Below are positions 9,039-17,440 of a stretch of DNA of 64,000 bases, in pieces (the first letter of the stretch is position 1; each line of letters begins with the position of its first letter). The notes below the pieces were generated by a model. The model did no database searches, had not been told where the DNA came from, and saw nothing but the letters and a program-made list of their open reading frames with translations. Origin of the DNA: Candidatus Nitrospira allomarina (GTDB lineage: Bacteria > Nitrospirota > Nitrospiria > Nitrospirales > UBA8639); contig NZ_CP116967.1 in assembly GCF_032050975.1 (NCBI RefSeq), forward strand, positions 4,089,001 through 4,153,000. The letters run 5' to 3'. The position numbers were made by a program, and so were the translations under genes.

Positions 9039-9340
9039 TTACGGTTTCAAGGAACGGAGGTAGGCAAAGAGATCACTGAATTGATCTTCCTTCATCGCTT
9101 CCTTAAAACCCGCCATAGCTGTGCCTGATCTTCCATTCATGATCACCTAAGTTCGGAGTCTGACTTGGACTGAGTTTCCTCACTGGTCAAATTGGCGGGA
9201 GGAGGGTTTAAGTATCCACCCAATTCTCCATCACCTTTCCCGTTTAACCCATGACATGACTGCAGGATGCCGATTCAACGTTTTGCCTTTTTCGGTGTCC
9301 CGCCTTCGGCGACAGCAAGACCGGCCATCATGATTCCTAT
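9039..9340 (-). pseudogene. Decayed mono-heme cytochrome c
   Basis: Reading the minus strand piecewise in shifting frames gives a recognisable relative of the two cytochromes c upstream. In order these are a start-like M-M-A-G-L-A-V-A, E-K-G-K-T-L, then S-C-H-G-L-N-G-K-G-D-G, L-N-P-P-P-A-N-L-T, M-N-G-R-S-G-T-A-M-A-G-F and a C-terminal F-A-Y-L-R-S-L-K-P before the stop at 9039-9041. At least two frame changes are needed: one inside the C-x-x-C-H heme motif near 9270, where one base is missing, and one near 9145 after S-D-S-E-L. The gene cannot make a heme protein as written. Confidence 0.75.
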
Positions 9341-9473
9341 TACGACCCTACCAGCAGGATGAAACGATCATTTTTCTGGTTTCCAGATTTCACCCTCTCT
9401 ACCCCCTGATCATCTCTTATTCCCCTCCTCTAGAATCCGTGTCATAGGTGTGACCGCATACGTTTTCTGTCTA

Positions 9474-9992
9474 TTAGCGATACATCATCATGTCCCGACC
9501 TGAGTGCCGTCCGCCTCCCTGACGACCTCCACCTCCGCCATGGGATCCTCCAGAAAAACTTTGTTCATACTGCATCACGGTCCAAATCTCTTCATCCGAT
9601 AACATCCCACCAAAGGGAATCATCCCGGTCCCCGGGGATCCATATTTGATCACCCAAAAAATCTCTCCTTCAGACCGATGTCTCCAAAATCCATGTGACC
9701 GGAATACACGAGGCGGTGGGTTGAGAGTCGAAGCCCCCGGGCCATCGCCGCGTCCACTCACCCCATGACAATTGACGCATGTGCCCTTGCCCTCATAGAT
9801 CATCTTGCCTTTTTCGACGGTTTCCGGTGAGGGCGGCAACGGGCTCTGCAAGGCTCTGGCTTCATCCAGCTTGTCGGCGGGGACACGGGACATCATCATC
9901 TGTTGATGCCCATGTTGTTGTGCCAACAGCGGCGATCCACTCACCGCCAGCGCCAAAATAAGTCCACTTGTCCACTGAAATATCTGTCTCAT
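9474..9992 (-). CDS. Periplasmic mono-heme cytochrome c with Gly/His/Met-rich tail
   Basis: Class I cytochrome c, probably an electron carrier or the heme subunit of a periplasmic redox complex. From the ATG at 9992 there is a clean signal peptide ending at L-L-A-Q-Q. The heme site is C-V-N-C-H-G, and the probable distal Met lies in G-T-G-M-I-P-F. A low-complexity tail of Gly, His, Arg and Met follows. The frame runs on to 10058, but aaggaggag sits directly before 9992, which decides the start. It is paralogous to the cytochrome at 10782-11246, sharing R-V-P-x-D, Y-E-G-K-G-x-C-x-x-C-H-G, R-S-x-G-E-x-F-W and G-S-x-G-T-x-M. It lies in the same direction as the SOD gene and that paralogue. Confidence 0.85.
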   Translation of the reverse strand: MRQIFQWTSGLILALAVSGSPLLAQQHGHQQMMMSRVPADKLDEARALQSPLPPSPETVEKGKMIYEGKGTCVNCHGVSGRGDGPGASTLNPPPRVFRSHGFWRHRSEGEIFWVIKYGSPGTGMIPFGGMLSDEEIWTVMQYEQSFSGGSHGGGGGRQGGGRHSGRDMMMYR

Positions 9993-10094
9993 CACTCCTC
10001 CTTGCGTCTTCCCTTCATTGAATGCTTGCAGTCCCATCATGGGATATGACCACTTCATTTCCTTGAACTAGGCGTCACGCCAAAGACGTTCCAC

Positions 10095-10691
10095 TTACAT
10101 TGAGGTTACCGGCTCAATAATTCCACAGGCATCGCGAGCCCCACCGGCACATCCAGGATTGAGTTCGCTATCCTGATCGCAATAAAGATCTTCATTGGTG
10201 TGGATGATGAATGAACTGCCATCTTCATCAAACAGGCTTAACCGGCCATCCGATAACGCAACCCTGGTGGTTACCGCATGCAGTTTCCCCACCCCGTTGA
10301 CTACCGTGATATTGACCAAATCCCCCATGTGGAAGGGATGATTGAAGTCCGGCGCGTCAGGTGTGGACTTGCCAAAAGGCCCGGGATCATGATGGCCTTT
10401 CGCAGCCCCACACGGCTGACAACTGGCAACCTCATGAATATGAACCGCATGCTTCCCATCCGTTAATCCCTTCACCTCCATCTGGACATACAGTTTTTTG
10501 ACGCCTTCTTCAGATTCAAATTCTTTGAGAGTGGCGGTTCCCGTAATGGCCGGATCCGTGCATCCTTGAATGGTCGCCTTGGCGGTTTTAGAAATTTCGT
10601 GGTTTCCGTAATGACTACATCCCCCAACTACCGCCAACAGAAAAGCCGCAAACCCGACCATCCGACTTGTTCTGAATTGTTGTTCCCGCAT
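10095..10691 (-). CDS. sodC: Cu/Zn superoxide dismutase-family lipoprotein
   Basis: SodC-like enzyme that would dismutate superoxide in the periplasm. It has a lipoprotein signal with the lipobox V-G-G-C. Copper ligands appear in H-A-V-H-I-H-E, the bridging and zinc ligands in H-H-D-P-G and H-P-F-H-M-G-D-L, and the later copper His in F-I-I-H-T-N-E-D. The C-terminal G-A-R-D-A-C-G-I-I-E matches the family signature and supplies the disulfide Cys. It is slightly longer than classical SodC. A ggaggga Shine-Dalgarno precedes the ATG. Its position between two cytochrome c genes suggests protection of the periplasmic electron-transfer system. The gene symbol follows family membership only. Confidence 0.85.
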   Translation of the reverse strand: MREQQFRTSRMVGFAAFLLAVVGGCSHYGNHEISKTAKATIQGCTDPAITGTATLKEFESEEGVKKLYVQMEVKGLTDGKHAVHIHEVASCQPCGAAKGHHDPGPFGKSTPDAPDFNHPFHMGDLVNITVVNGVGKLHAVTTRVALSDGRLSLFDEDGSSFIIHTNEDLYCDQDSELNPGCAGGARDACGIIEPVTSM

Positions 10692-10781
10692 GATGTCCCT
10701 CCAATGTATTTATGAATAAGATCTGTAGATGAAATCCTTTCACCCGACTGCGTGTGTTCTTAGGAACATAGATGGCAATCC

Positions 10782-11246
10782 TTATGTGCCTCCGAAAGTA
10801 CGGAGATAGGCGATGATCTGCCAGGCCTCCTTGTCCGTAATATACTGCGGCATGTACGCCACCATATCGGTTCCATGACTCCCATGAATTAGAATCCAGA
10901 ACAGTTCCCCATCACTTCTGGCTGCCTGCCAGGCCGCATCCGCAAAATTGGTTGGCATTTTGATATCAGGAGGAAAGGTTCGACCCGCGGTTGGTGCCCC
11001 TGTCCCCTCCCAGCCATGGCAAAAGGCACACCAGCCTTTGCCTTCATAGAGTGTTTTACCGCTCGCAATAAATTCCTCGGTGGGAGTGAAGGGATTCGTA
11101 AAAGACAAAGCCTGTTCCATGCGATCGGATGGGACTCGTGGCTGAAGATCTCCGGCACTGCCCGCCCAAGCCGAGGCACAGGCGAAAGAAACCGTGGCAA
11201 CAATGATCCAGACTCTCGATTGCATCTTTTGCCTTAATATTTGCAT
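10782..11246 (-). CDS. Periplasmic mono-heme cytochrome c
   Basis: First gene of the minus-strand cytochrome/SOD run. The signal peptide spans about residues 10-29 (ending A-W-A-G), followed by a class I cytochrome c domain with heme site C-A-F-C-H-G and candidate axial Met residues in G-T-D-M-V-A-Y-M. It is a paralogue of the protein at 9474-9992 and of the decayed copy at 9039-9340. An aaggaga Shine-Dalgarno about nine bases upstream supports the ATG at 11246. The gap to the SOD gene is about 90 bases, so co-transcription is possible. The partner oxidoreductase is not in the window. Confidence 0.85.
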   Translation of the reverse strand: MQILRQKMQSRVWIIVATVSFACASAWAGSAGDLQPRVPSDRMEQALSFTNPFTPTEEFIASGKTLYEGKGWCAFCHGWEGTGAPTAGRTFPPDIKMPTNFADAAWQAARSDGELFWILIHGSHGTDMVAYMPQYITDKEAWQIIAYLRTFGGT

Positions 11247-11741
11247 CAGGATTGTCTCCTTGGTTCGTGATATAGACTCGCCCTTATCCTGTCTTTGAAG
11301 GTTATTCCAAATTACATGCCAATGTTAAAGTGGGGTTTTTCTACTGTTTTCAGTTTTCAATCATGGAAGTGAGGCAGTTTGCCTCACTCCTTAGAGTACC
11401 CAGATGGACAAATTTCCCCAAACCAGTGTCGTGTGGTGTGAGTTCGCAATCCGTATGAAACTGAGACGGAACATCCAACCATGTTCTTTTTTTTAAGGAC
11501 GCGATTTGGCTTTACAGGCCGAACCTATTACAGGAAGGGCTAGTCCCCTAGAAACGAAAGCAAAACCAGAGAAGGCAGGAGCCCCGTGTTGATGGAAGGG
11601 TGAGAAATGTTGATGGATAGCAGAATGACTGAGGATAATTGTGGTATCTAGCTGTAAGACCCCGGAGAATGAGTCGATACGGGCTTGATCATGCTAAGAC
11701 CAAGCCTTTGCTGATGTTGAAGGAAGCAGAGACGGAAGTTC
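11247..11741. other. Intergenic stretch
   Basis: Nearly 500 bases between the start of the cytochrome c gene and the end of the DUF2130 gene. I see no gene, RNA or clear repeat. It must contain the promoter of the cytochrome/SOD run. Confidence 0.45.
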
Positions 11742-13028
11742 TTACAACAATTTTCCGTCGGATTCGTCCTTAGGCGCATCTAAGGCTTGGAGTTCCAGCC
11801 CTTCAATTTCCTGCAACGTTTTCCCGGCGATGCCTTGCAGGTCCCCGTACATGCCCACGGTCGCCATCATCACCCGATCGATTTGCTCTTCACGTTTAGC
11901 CCATTGCTTCATAATGACTTTCCGCTCTTTATCAAGATCCTCCTTCATCGAGGAGAACCCTTCGACGATCGCTTGAACCCGTTGCCGGAAGCGCGGACCC
12001 ATTAAATACTGATAGACCATTTCCATTTTGGTTTGCTGCCCTTCCGAGGCCTGCCTGGCGCAAGCCACCTCCATGAGCGTATTACGCATGGCAATAGCCA
12101 GGGGAAGGGCAACTTTGGGATGAGTGACCCAGACGCCGTCGATGAATTCGAATGTGTCCACTTCTTTGGGTAGGGCCTGACTGACGATGATCGCAATTTC
12201 AGCTTTGGCCTGCCGCTGATCCTCACGTAACTTGATGAGCCAGACATCACTCCAGTTCTTGGTTCGCTTCGATTCCCACAAGATGGTTCCGCAGGCTTGG
12301 CCGAAGGAGCTGGCAACCCGGTGCAGCACATCGCCGCCATGCTCGCCTTTGGCCACAGGTGAAATCTGATCCAGGGGGAATTTCGAGGTGAGCATGGCTT
12401 CGAGTTCGAGCTCTTGGACTTCGCCCTGAAGTTGTTGAGACCCCTGTTCAGCACGACGCTTGAGTTCTTCAATTTGTTTTTGCATGGAAGCAATGGTCTG
12501 CTCTTTCTCCATGACTTTAAATTTGAGCCCTTCTTCGGCTTCTTTTTTGGCCTGATCCCGGGTGACAGTAAGTCCCTCCTGGACGCGCTTTTCTATAGTG
12601 AGATCCAATTCGCGTTTGGCGTCATCCAGTTCCCGTTGCTTACGGAGCAGATCGGCTTGAACTTTTTGTGCTTCCGCAAGCTTTTCATCCTTTTGTTTAA
12701 GTATTTCTTGAATCTCACGTATTTCTTTAGATTTCTGGTCGAGATCATTGGAGAGCGCCAGTCTGGCCTTTCTCGCTTCTTCCGCCACAATTTTGCTGCG
12801 TTCGAGTTTTAGTTTGTCAGCCACCTGCTCTTCGAACCGCTCCTGAGATTTGGCAAGCGAGGCTTCGCGCTCACGCAAGGCCGCATCCCGTTTGACGGCA
12901 TCAGCATCTTTTTGAGCAAGTCGTTGCTCGAAGTCTCGCTTGGTGGCTTCGAGAAGAGGCGCAGCGAGCGACTCGGTCAGTTTAATTTCCGTTTTGCACT
13001 GTGGACAGATGATCGTGGGTTCAGTCAT
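11742..13028 (-). CDS. DUF2130 protein: coiled coil plus PD-(D/E)XK-like nuclease domain
   Basis: Length (428 aa) and sequence fit the DUF2130 family. Residues 1-20 carry one C-P-Q-C knuckle, residues 30-205 are a long charged coiled coil, and residues 206-340 form a compact domain. In that domain G-G-D233-V and, 19 residues on, W-E252-S-K254 match the Asp...Glu-x-Lys core of PD-(D/E)XK nucleases. A helical region follows. Coiled coil then nuclease resembles RmuC, a protein linked to DNA rearrangement control. The nuclease reading is my inference from the motif. It lies 74 bases after the TIR gene on the same strand and is probably co-transcribed with it. The ATG at 13028 has only a weak purine-rich stretch upstream. 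Confidence 0.75.
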   Translation of the reverse strand: MTEPTIICPQCKTEIKLTESLAAPLLEATKRDFEQRLAQKDADAVKRDAALREREASLAKSQERFEEQVADKLKLERSKIVAEEARKARLALSNDLDQKSKEIREIQEILKQKDEKLAEAQKVQADLLRKQRELDDAKRELDLTIEKRVQEGLTVTRDQAKKEAEEGLKFKVMEKEQTIASMQKQIEELKRRAEQGSQQLQGEVQELELEAMLTSKFPLDQISPVAKGEHGGDVLHRVASSFGQACGTILWESKRTKNWSDVWLIKLREDQRQAKAEIAIIVSQALPKEVDTFEFIDGVWVTHPKVALPLAIAMRNTLMEVACARQASEGQQTKMEMVYQYLMGPRFRQRVQAIVEGFSSMKEDLDKERKVIMKQWAKREEQIDRVMMATVGMYGDLQGIAGKTLQEIEGLELQALDAPKDESDGKLL

Positions 13029-13102
13029 AGAATTTCTTTTTGCTCTTCACTTTAATAATAGAAATATCTTCCGTCGGGATAGGATCTGAATACTCCCAAG
13101 GA

Positions 13103-13591
13103 TTATTTGGCCACGATTTTATCCAAACGGGCCTCGACCTGCCGAAACAATTCCAACGCAAATTGATCACGATGAGAACCCGAACATTCCCCGTAGGCTT
13201 TCGGAGAGGCGAAACGCGGGCGATCCAGCCGAAAGATTTGCGTCTGGAGTAAACCTTTCAGATCATGCCGTTCCAAATCGATTGGTTGCAACATTACCGG
13301 AATAACGGATCGACCTCCACTCTTCACAAACTTGGGAAGTTCGTGATCCTGAATATATTGGGAACCAAGCAACGCAGGGCTGATCAGGACCAATCCCACG
13401 TCGCACTCTCCCAAGGCGTGTTGAATTTCTTCGTGCCATTTTTCGCCTACCAGGATATCGCTATCCCGCCAGAAGGTATAGTGATACTGTTTGGAGGGCG
13501 CGGCCTGCTCTTTAAATTTTTTTAAAAATCGAGTCGCCAGATCACGATTGGCGCGGGCATAGGACACAAACACGGTAATGTTCTTTTTCAT
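13103..13591 (-). CDS. TIR-domain protein
   Basis: Single-domain bacterial TIR protein (162 aa from the ATG at 13591). TIR domains in prokaryotes commonly cleave NAD+ or make signalling nucleotides in antiphage defence. Key features are the start F-V-S-Y-A-R-A-N (the BB-type first strand), F-W-R-D-S-D, W-H-E-E-I near residue 52, L-V-L-I-S-P near 70, and S-Q-Y-I-Q-D-H-E84-L, where E84 corresponds to the usual catalytic Glu. No sensor domain is fused, so the downstream DUF2130 protein is the obvious candidate partner. The frame extends to 13642 but the M-K-K-N start begins the domain properly. The TIR assignment is solid; the defence role is inferred. Confidence 0.85.
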   Translation of the reverse strand: MKKNITVFVSYARANRDLATRFLKKFKEQAAPSKQYHYTFWRDSDILVGEKWHEEIQHALGECDVGLVLISPALLGSQYIQDHELPKFVKSGGRSVIPVMLQPIDLERHDLKGLLQTQIFRLDRPRFASPKAYGECSGSHRDQFALELFRQVEARLDKIVAK

Positions 13592-13746
13592 ACTCGTGTA
13601 AGCAGGGGCGGACGATTTGTCGAACCATCCTAGCCAACACATGCCACAATGTACAGGTCAGGGTCCTTCTGATTGCTCCCTCTTCACTTACGGACTTTTT
13701 TTATGCCAGGATTGAGGCTTTTCCCACCATCTCAGTTGGCCTTTGA

Positions 13747-14439
13747 ATGACACGGAAGATTCTCCTAATCGGCAATTCTGATGGAATCGGAGCAGCAGTA
13801 ACCAATGCGCTTTTCGCTCGTGGTGAACATGTCGTCGGACTTTCGAGAAGTCCCAGTCCACTTGGTCCGGATGGCCCACGGCATATCGTACAGGATATCG
13901 CCACTCCCGAGTATCCGCAGGTTCTACAAACTCTTCTTGCCGAAGAAGGGCATTTTGACGCCTGCATATTTTGCGCGGCCATTGGTTCGAGATTGACATT
14001 TCCTGACCTCTCACAGGAAGCCCGCGTCGTTGACGTGAATTTCACCTCGATGGTGCGAACCCTGGCCGCCCTCGCGCCAGGCTGGCTTGAACGAGGCCAG
14101 GGGCACTTCATCGGCCAATCAAGTCTCGCCGATGATTTTTACAACGCCGACTCCCCTTCCTATACGGCATCGAAGGCCGGCTTTAGTAATTATTTAGTCT
14201 CCATGGGATTAAAGCTCCGATCGCATGGCGTGTACGTCACCAATATTCGCTTTGGGTTTGTGGATACGAAGCTGCCTAAGGCGTCCTGGAAGCCACTGAT
14301 GATGACCGCCGATCAGGCCGCGGCCCATGTCCTACGATGCTTGGAAACAAAACCCATGCAACTGAGCGTTCCCAAATTAGCAGGCCTCGCCATTCACGGT
14401 GTCCGTTGGATGCAGTCAATTCGACTATGGTGGTCCTAA
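13747..14439 (+). CDS. Short-chain dehydrogenase/reductase
   Basis: SDR-family NAD(P)-dependent oxidoreductase of about 230 aa, near the usual 240-250. The nucleotide-binding glycine motif is G-N-S-D-G-I-G at about residues 9-15. A C-A-A-I-G segment stands for N-A-G, and the catalytic stretch is Q-S-S-L-A-D with Y-T-A-S-K, giving the Ser-Tyr-Lys triad. A basic residue after the second strand (S-R-S) favours NADP(H). The substrate is unknown. It is divergent from the TIR gene with about 155 bases between the starts. The following FABP-like gene is in the same direction about 110 bases on. Confidence 0.85.
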   Translation: MTRKILLIGNSDGIGAAVTNALFARGEHVVGLSRSPSPLGPDGPRHIVQDIATPEYPQVLQTLLAEEGHFDACIFCAAIGSRLTFPDLSQEARVVDVNFTSMVRTLAALAPGWLERGQGHFIGQSSLADDFYNADSPSYTASKAGFSNYLVSMGLKLRSHGVYVTNIRFGFVDTKLPKASWKPLMMTADQAAAHVLRCLETKPMQLSVPKLAGLAIHGVRWMQSIRLWWS

Positions 14440-14549
14440 AAACGGTTTAAACAATTGGCAACATTTGATACAGTTGTGAACTTCAGATTACCTGTCCCTT
14501 CGCCTCTTGGCCCTCTGTGCTCACACTTTCCTGAAAGGAGCCTTTCCTG

Positions 14550-15133
14550 ATGACCGGAACACACCATTCCGACCCTACTCATGCGGAAATCATTCGCCAC
14601 TTGGGCCCACTCACTTCTCTAGCCGGGACCTGGGAAGGCGATAGGGGTGTCGATATCGCACCGGCCAAAGAGGGTAGCCACGAAACTCATTATCGGGAAC
14701 GATTGCAGTTTGACCCAATCGGGCCTGTTGTCAATGGCTCGCAAGTGCTCTATGGTCTCCGTTACTCGACTGTGGCCTGGCCATTAATTCAGGAACAGCC
14801 GTTTCACAAAGAAGTCGGATATTGGTTGTGGGATGCAGCCGGTCAACAGGTGATGCAGTGTTTTATGTCCCTCGAGGCGTCCTGGTGAATGCAGGTAGGA
14901 CTTCGGAGACTGATGCAAAAGAATTTCACATGGCTGCTGAGGCGGGGAACGGGGTGTATGGAATTCTCTCCAATCCCTATCTGGATCAGGCTGCGAAAAC
15001 GGAGCGATATAAATTATCAGTCACCATTCACGAAACGTGGAAGTTCAGTTATAAGGAAGATACGCAATTACAAATTGCAGGACGCCCTGGGGTGCTTCAC
15101 CACACAGATCAAAACACTCTGACACGAGTGTAA
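14550..15133 (+). pseudogene. Frameshifted FABP/nitrobindin-like beta-barrel protein
   Basis: The two halves of one heme-binding beta-barrel (FABP-like, formerly DUF1794) protein lie in different frames. The first half (14550 to about 14864) has L-A-G-T-W-E-G-D-R-G and E-V-G-Y-W-L-W-D. The second (from about 14861 to 15133) continues with Y-V-P-R-G-V-L-V-N-A-G and ends H-H-T-D-Q-N-T-L-T-R-V, the typical family C-terminus. One extra T in the run tgtttta at 14859-14865 would restore a full-length protein of about 194 aa. Either the gene is freshly broken or one base was lost in sequencing. The Shine-Dalgarno aaaggag lies about 13 bases before the ATG. As written the product stops at 14888. Confidence 0.75.
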
Positions 15134-15530
15134 AATCCTCTACCCTTACGATTGTGAACAAATGGTATTTTTGCCGCTTCTCAAGAGAGACATACTTTGT
15201 GACCGGCATTACGTCGTTTAATTTTAACACCTGCTCCCCACCCCATTCCCATTAATTATTTCCACACTACCAGAAGGCCTTTCTTCAAGACGTGTTATGC
15301 GACCAGGTCTTTTCCTTTGGACATAATCCCGGTTCTTCTCACAAAATTATCCCTACTGTCCGAACCCATTCGTTCATTACCATTCAAATAATTCATCGTC
15401 TCTTTTCAATATTCCAGAAAATGGCCTGTTCTGGATTGCCTTTCCACCAACTCCCAAGGGAAGGAAGAAGGGCGTGAATAGACAATATTTTTAATTCATT
15501 TACCCACGTGACTAATGAAGGAGTCTGTCA
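15134..15530. other. Intergenic stretch
   Basis: About 400 bases with no convincing gene or repeat. A 61-codon frame at 15292-15477 has no ribosome binding site or family signal. Confidence 0.4.
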
Positions 15531-15965
15531 ATGAAACGATATGGAATTATTACAGCCATGTTTCTTCTACTCAGTACCACATTTGCCACATATGTGATGG
15601 CTCAAGACAAAAAAGTGGAAACCAATGATTTTTGTCAACAACATCCGCATCTGTGGGACAGTGAAGGGAGAATCACCTTAGAGGGGCATAAGATGTTATA
15701 TCTTCAGCAACCCGACTGGTGGTTTGATTCAAAAAGTAAAAAGTGGAGAGAATGGCCCTCACAGAAACCACAGTGGTCTCTCGAGGAACATCACAATCTG
15801 AACACTGATGGACCGGACTGGTGGTATGATTCCCAAAACAACGTATGGAAAGAATGGCCAAACAATCACCACGAAACCTTAGAATGCCATAAAAAAATCT
15901 ATTTAAGTGGGCCCCAATGGTGGTTTGATTCAAAAACTAAGGAATGGAAACCGTGGCCAAAATAA
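15531..15965 (+). CDS. Secreted protein with three WW(F/Y)DS...W(R/K)xWP repeats
   Basis: I do not recognise a family. A signal peptide (residues 1-24, cleavage near V-M-A-Q) is followed by three tandem units of 33-34 residues. Each contains P-[DQ]-W-W-[FY]-D-S, a short polar linker and W-[RK]-[EP]-W-P, at about 61-76, 95-110 and 128-143. Each unit is preceded by an L-E-x-H-x segment. The protein is unusually rich in Trp and His. Such regular aromatic repeats suggest a ligand-, glycan- or wall-binding role, but that is speculation. An aaggag Shine-Dalgarno sits about 12 bases upstream of the ATG. It appears monocistronic. Confidence 0.75.
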   Translation: MKRYGIITAMFLLLSTTFATYVMAQDKKVETNDFCQQHPHLWDSEGRITLEGHKMLYLQQPDWWFDSKSKKWREWPSQKPQWSLEEHHNLNTDGPDWWYDSQNNVWKEWPNNHHETLECHKKIYLSGPQWWFDSKTKEWKPWPK

Positions 15966-16252
15966 TCCGTGGATGCTGACCATCGAGTAAGTTGCTTAAG
16001 ACTTTTCATCACATTTATCTGGGCAGCCCGATTTGGTAATGGCTCACACCATTGCTCATTTCGGGCAGTCTACTTAAAAGAAATAGCCAGAAAATTACGC
16101 CTCCATCTGAGATCCCATGATGGTCCATACCCATGCCCTGTACTTCAGGCTCCCCATCTGGTCAAAAACCCCTTCTCTTCAATTCCAAAACGCCTCCAAA
16201 GCAGGAGATGGTAAACGATTTTAAACCGGATCAAATAATGCTTGGTCCCATC

Positions 16253-16846
16253 TCATTTGTTCTCCCAGTCCTTCACCCACACGTCACCCGTCCCGATGGA
16301 ATAGACCCATCCATGCAGGCGCAAATTTCCCCGACGCAATCCTGTTGCAACCGCCGGATGCGTCTTCAGATGATCGAGTTGAACCAACACATTTTCCCTT
16401 ATGGCAGCGGCAAATTCATCTCCCTGCAAATGCGTGTATAGATTTTTCATAATTCGCATTGTGGTCTCGGCATGTTGCAGCCACGCTTTGACAGCAGGAA
16501 GCTCCTGAAGTTTCTCCTGATGCAACAAGGCTCCCATCGCACCGCAATCCGTATGTCCACAAACGATATTTTTTTTACTTGAAGGACGGAGATCCCGTAT
16601 TCAATAGAGGCGGTGCTTCCCCCGATGGCCGCACCATAGGTCGGAATTAAATTCCCCGTATTTCGAATAATAAACAAATCCCCCGGTTCGGTTTGGGTGA
16701 GCAAGCTAGGATCAATCCGTGAATCCGAGCAGGTCACAAATACGGCTCTTGGCTTTTGATGACCGGACAACCCCGCAAAGAGCTATTTCTTTTTTAAAAA
16801 ACACCTCTTCCTGAAATCTATTCAACCCTTTCAATAATTTTTCCAT
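16253..16846 (-). pseudogene. Beta-carbonic anhydrase with two compensating frameshifts
   Basis: A beta-class carbonic anhydrase (CO2 + H2O to bicarbonate, zinc enzyme) of the normal length, about 198 aa, but split over two frames. The N-terminal part starts at the ATG at 16846 after gggagag and reads F-Q-E-E-V-F-F-K-K-E. The middle part (16770 down to about 16570) is in another frame and holds V-T-C-S-D-S-R-I-D, the first zinc ligand motif. The C-terminal part, back in the first frame, holds V-C-G-H-T-D-C-G-A-M-G-A with the other two zinc ligands. The shifts lie near 16775 and in the run of eight A (minus strand) near 16567. Each is one base and together they cancel. As written no active enzyme is made. 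Confidence 0.8.
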
Positions 16847-17021
16847 TTGCTCTCCCTGCTAAACAATTGCTCTTGTTTTCTTTTGTCGACCATTGGCCTT
16901 TCACGGGCTGGCTGGGTTACATTGAATTGACCATTGATCAAACCCAAGGCTGCTTCTTGCTTGTTCCCGTGTATCCATTTTAGACGACAAGAGAGATGTA
17001 GTCCTCTTTTCTTTTGCCTTC

Positions 17022-17375
17022 ATGACACAGCCAACCTTGGATTATGACCATTTTCGTGCAACGCTCCTAACCCTTCAGAGAGAATTGTTAGCCGTATCTG
17101 CCACCGGGCAGGAAGCAGCCCAACCAGTGGAACTGGACCAAACTGCAGTCGGGCGCGTTTCACGGATGGATGCCCTCCAACAACAGGCGATGGCTCAAGC
17201 CGCCCAACAACGTCGACACATTCAATTGCAGCGAATCGAATCAGCCCTCCAACGTCTTGAAAACGGCAAATTCGGCTGGTGTGTGAGGTGCGGAGAAGAA
17301 ATATCCAGAAAACGATTAGATGTGGATCCCACCGCCCCCCTCTGTATTGCTTGTGCCGATGGAAGAAACCCATAA
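17022..17375 (+). CDS. DksA/TraR-family zinc-finger protein
   Basis: Small (117 aa) member of the DksA/TraR C4-type zinc-finger family, which bind RNA polymerase through its secondary channel and tune transcription, often with ppGpp. An N-terminal coiled-coil-like region (residues 5-80) leads to the zinc finger formed by C87, C90, C108 and C111 (W-C-V-R-C-G-E-E-I, then P-L-C-I-A-C-A). It lacks the acidic D-x-x-D-x-A tip of true DksA; residues near the tip read S-R-M-D-A, so the polymerase effect could differ. No clear Shine-Dalgarno is seen before the ATG. It is followed by a tiny reading frame and a methyltransferase gene. Confidence 0.85.
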   Translation: MTQPTLDYDHFRATLLTLQRELLAVSATGQEAAQPVELDQTAVGRVSRMDALQQQAMAQAAQQRRHIQLQRIESALQRLENGKFGWCVRCGEEISRKRLDVDPTAPLCIACADGRNP

Positions 17376-17440
17376 GTGTTACAGGTCCTGCTCACCGACC
17401 CGTCGCCCACCAGAATCCACAAACGAACGAGGAGACCTGT

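Noticed and set aside
14889-15122. Separate small gene after the FABP-like frame
   Set aside because: The conserved C-terminal half of the FABP-like protein occupies a different frame here, so this is a shadow.
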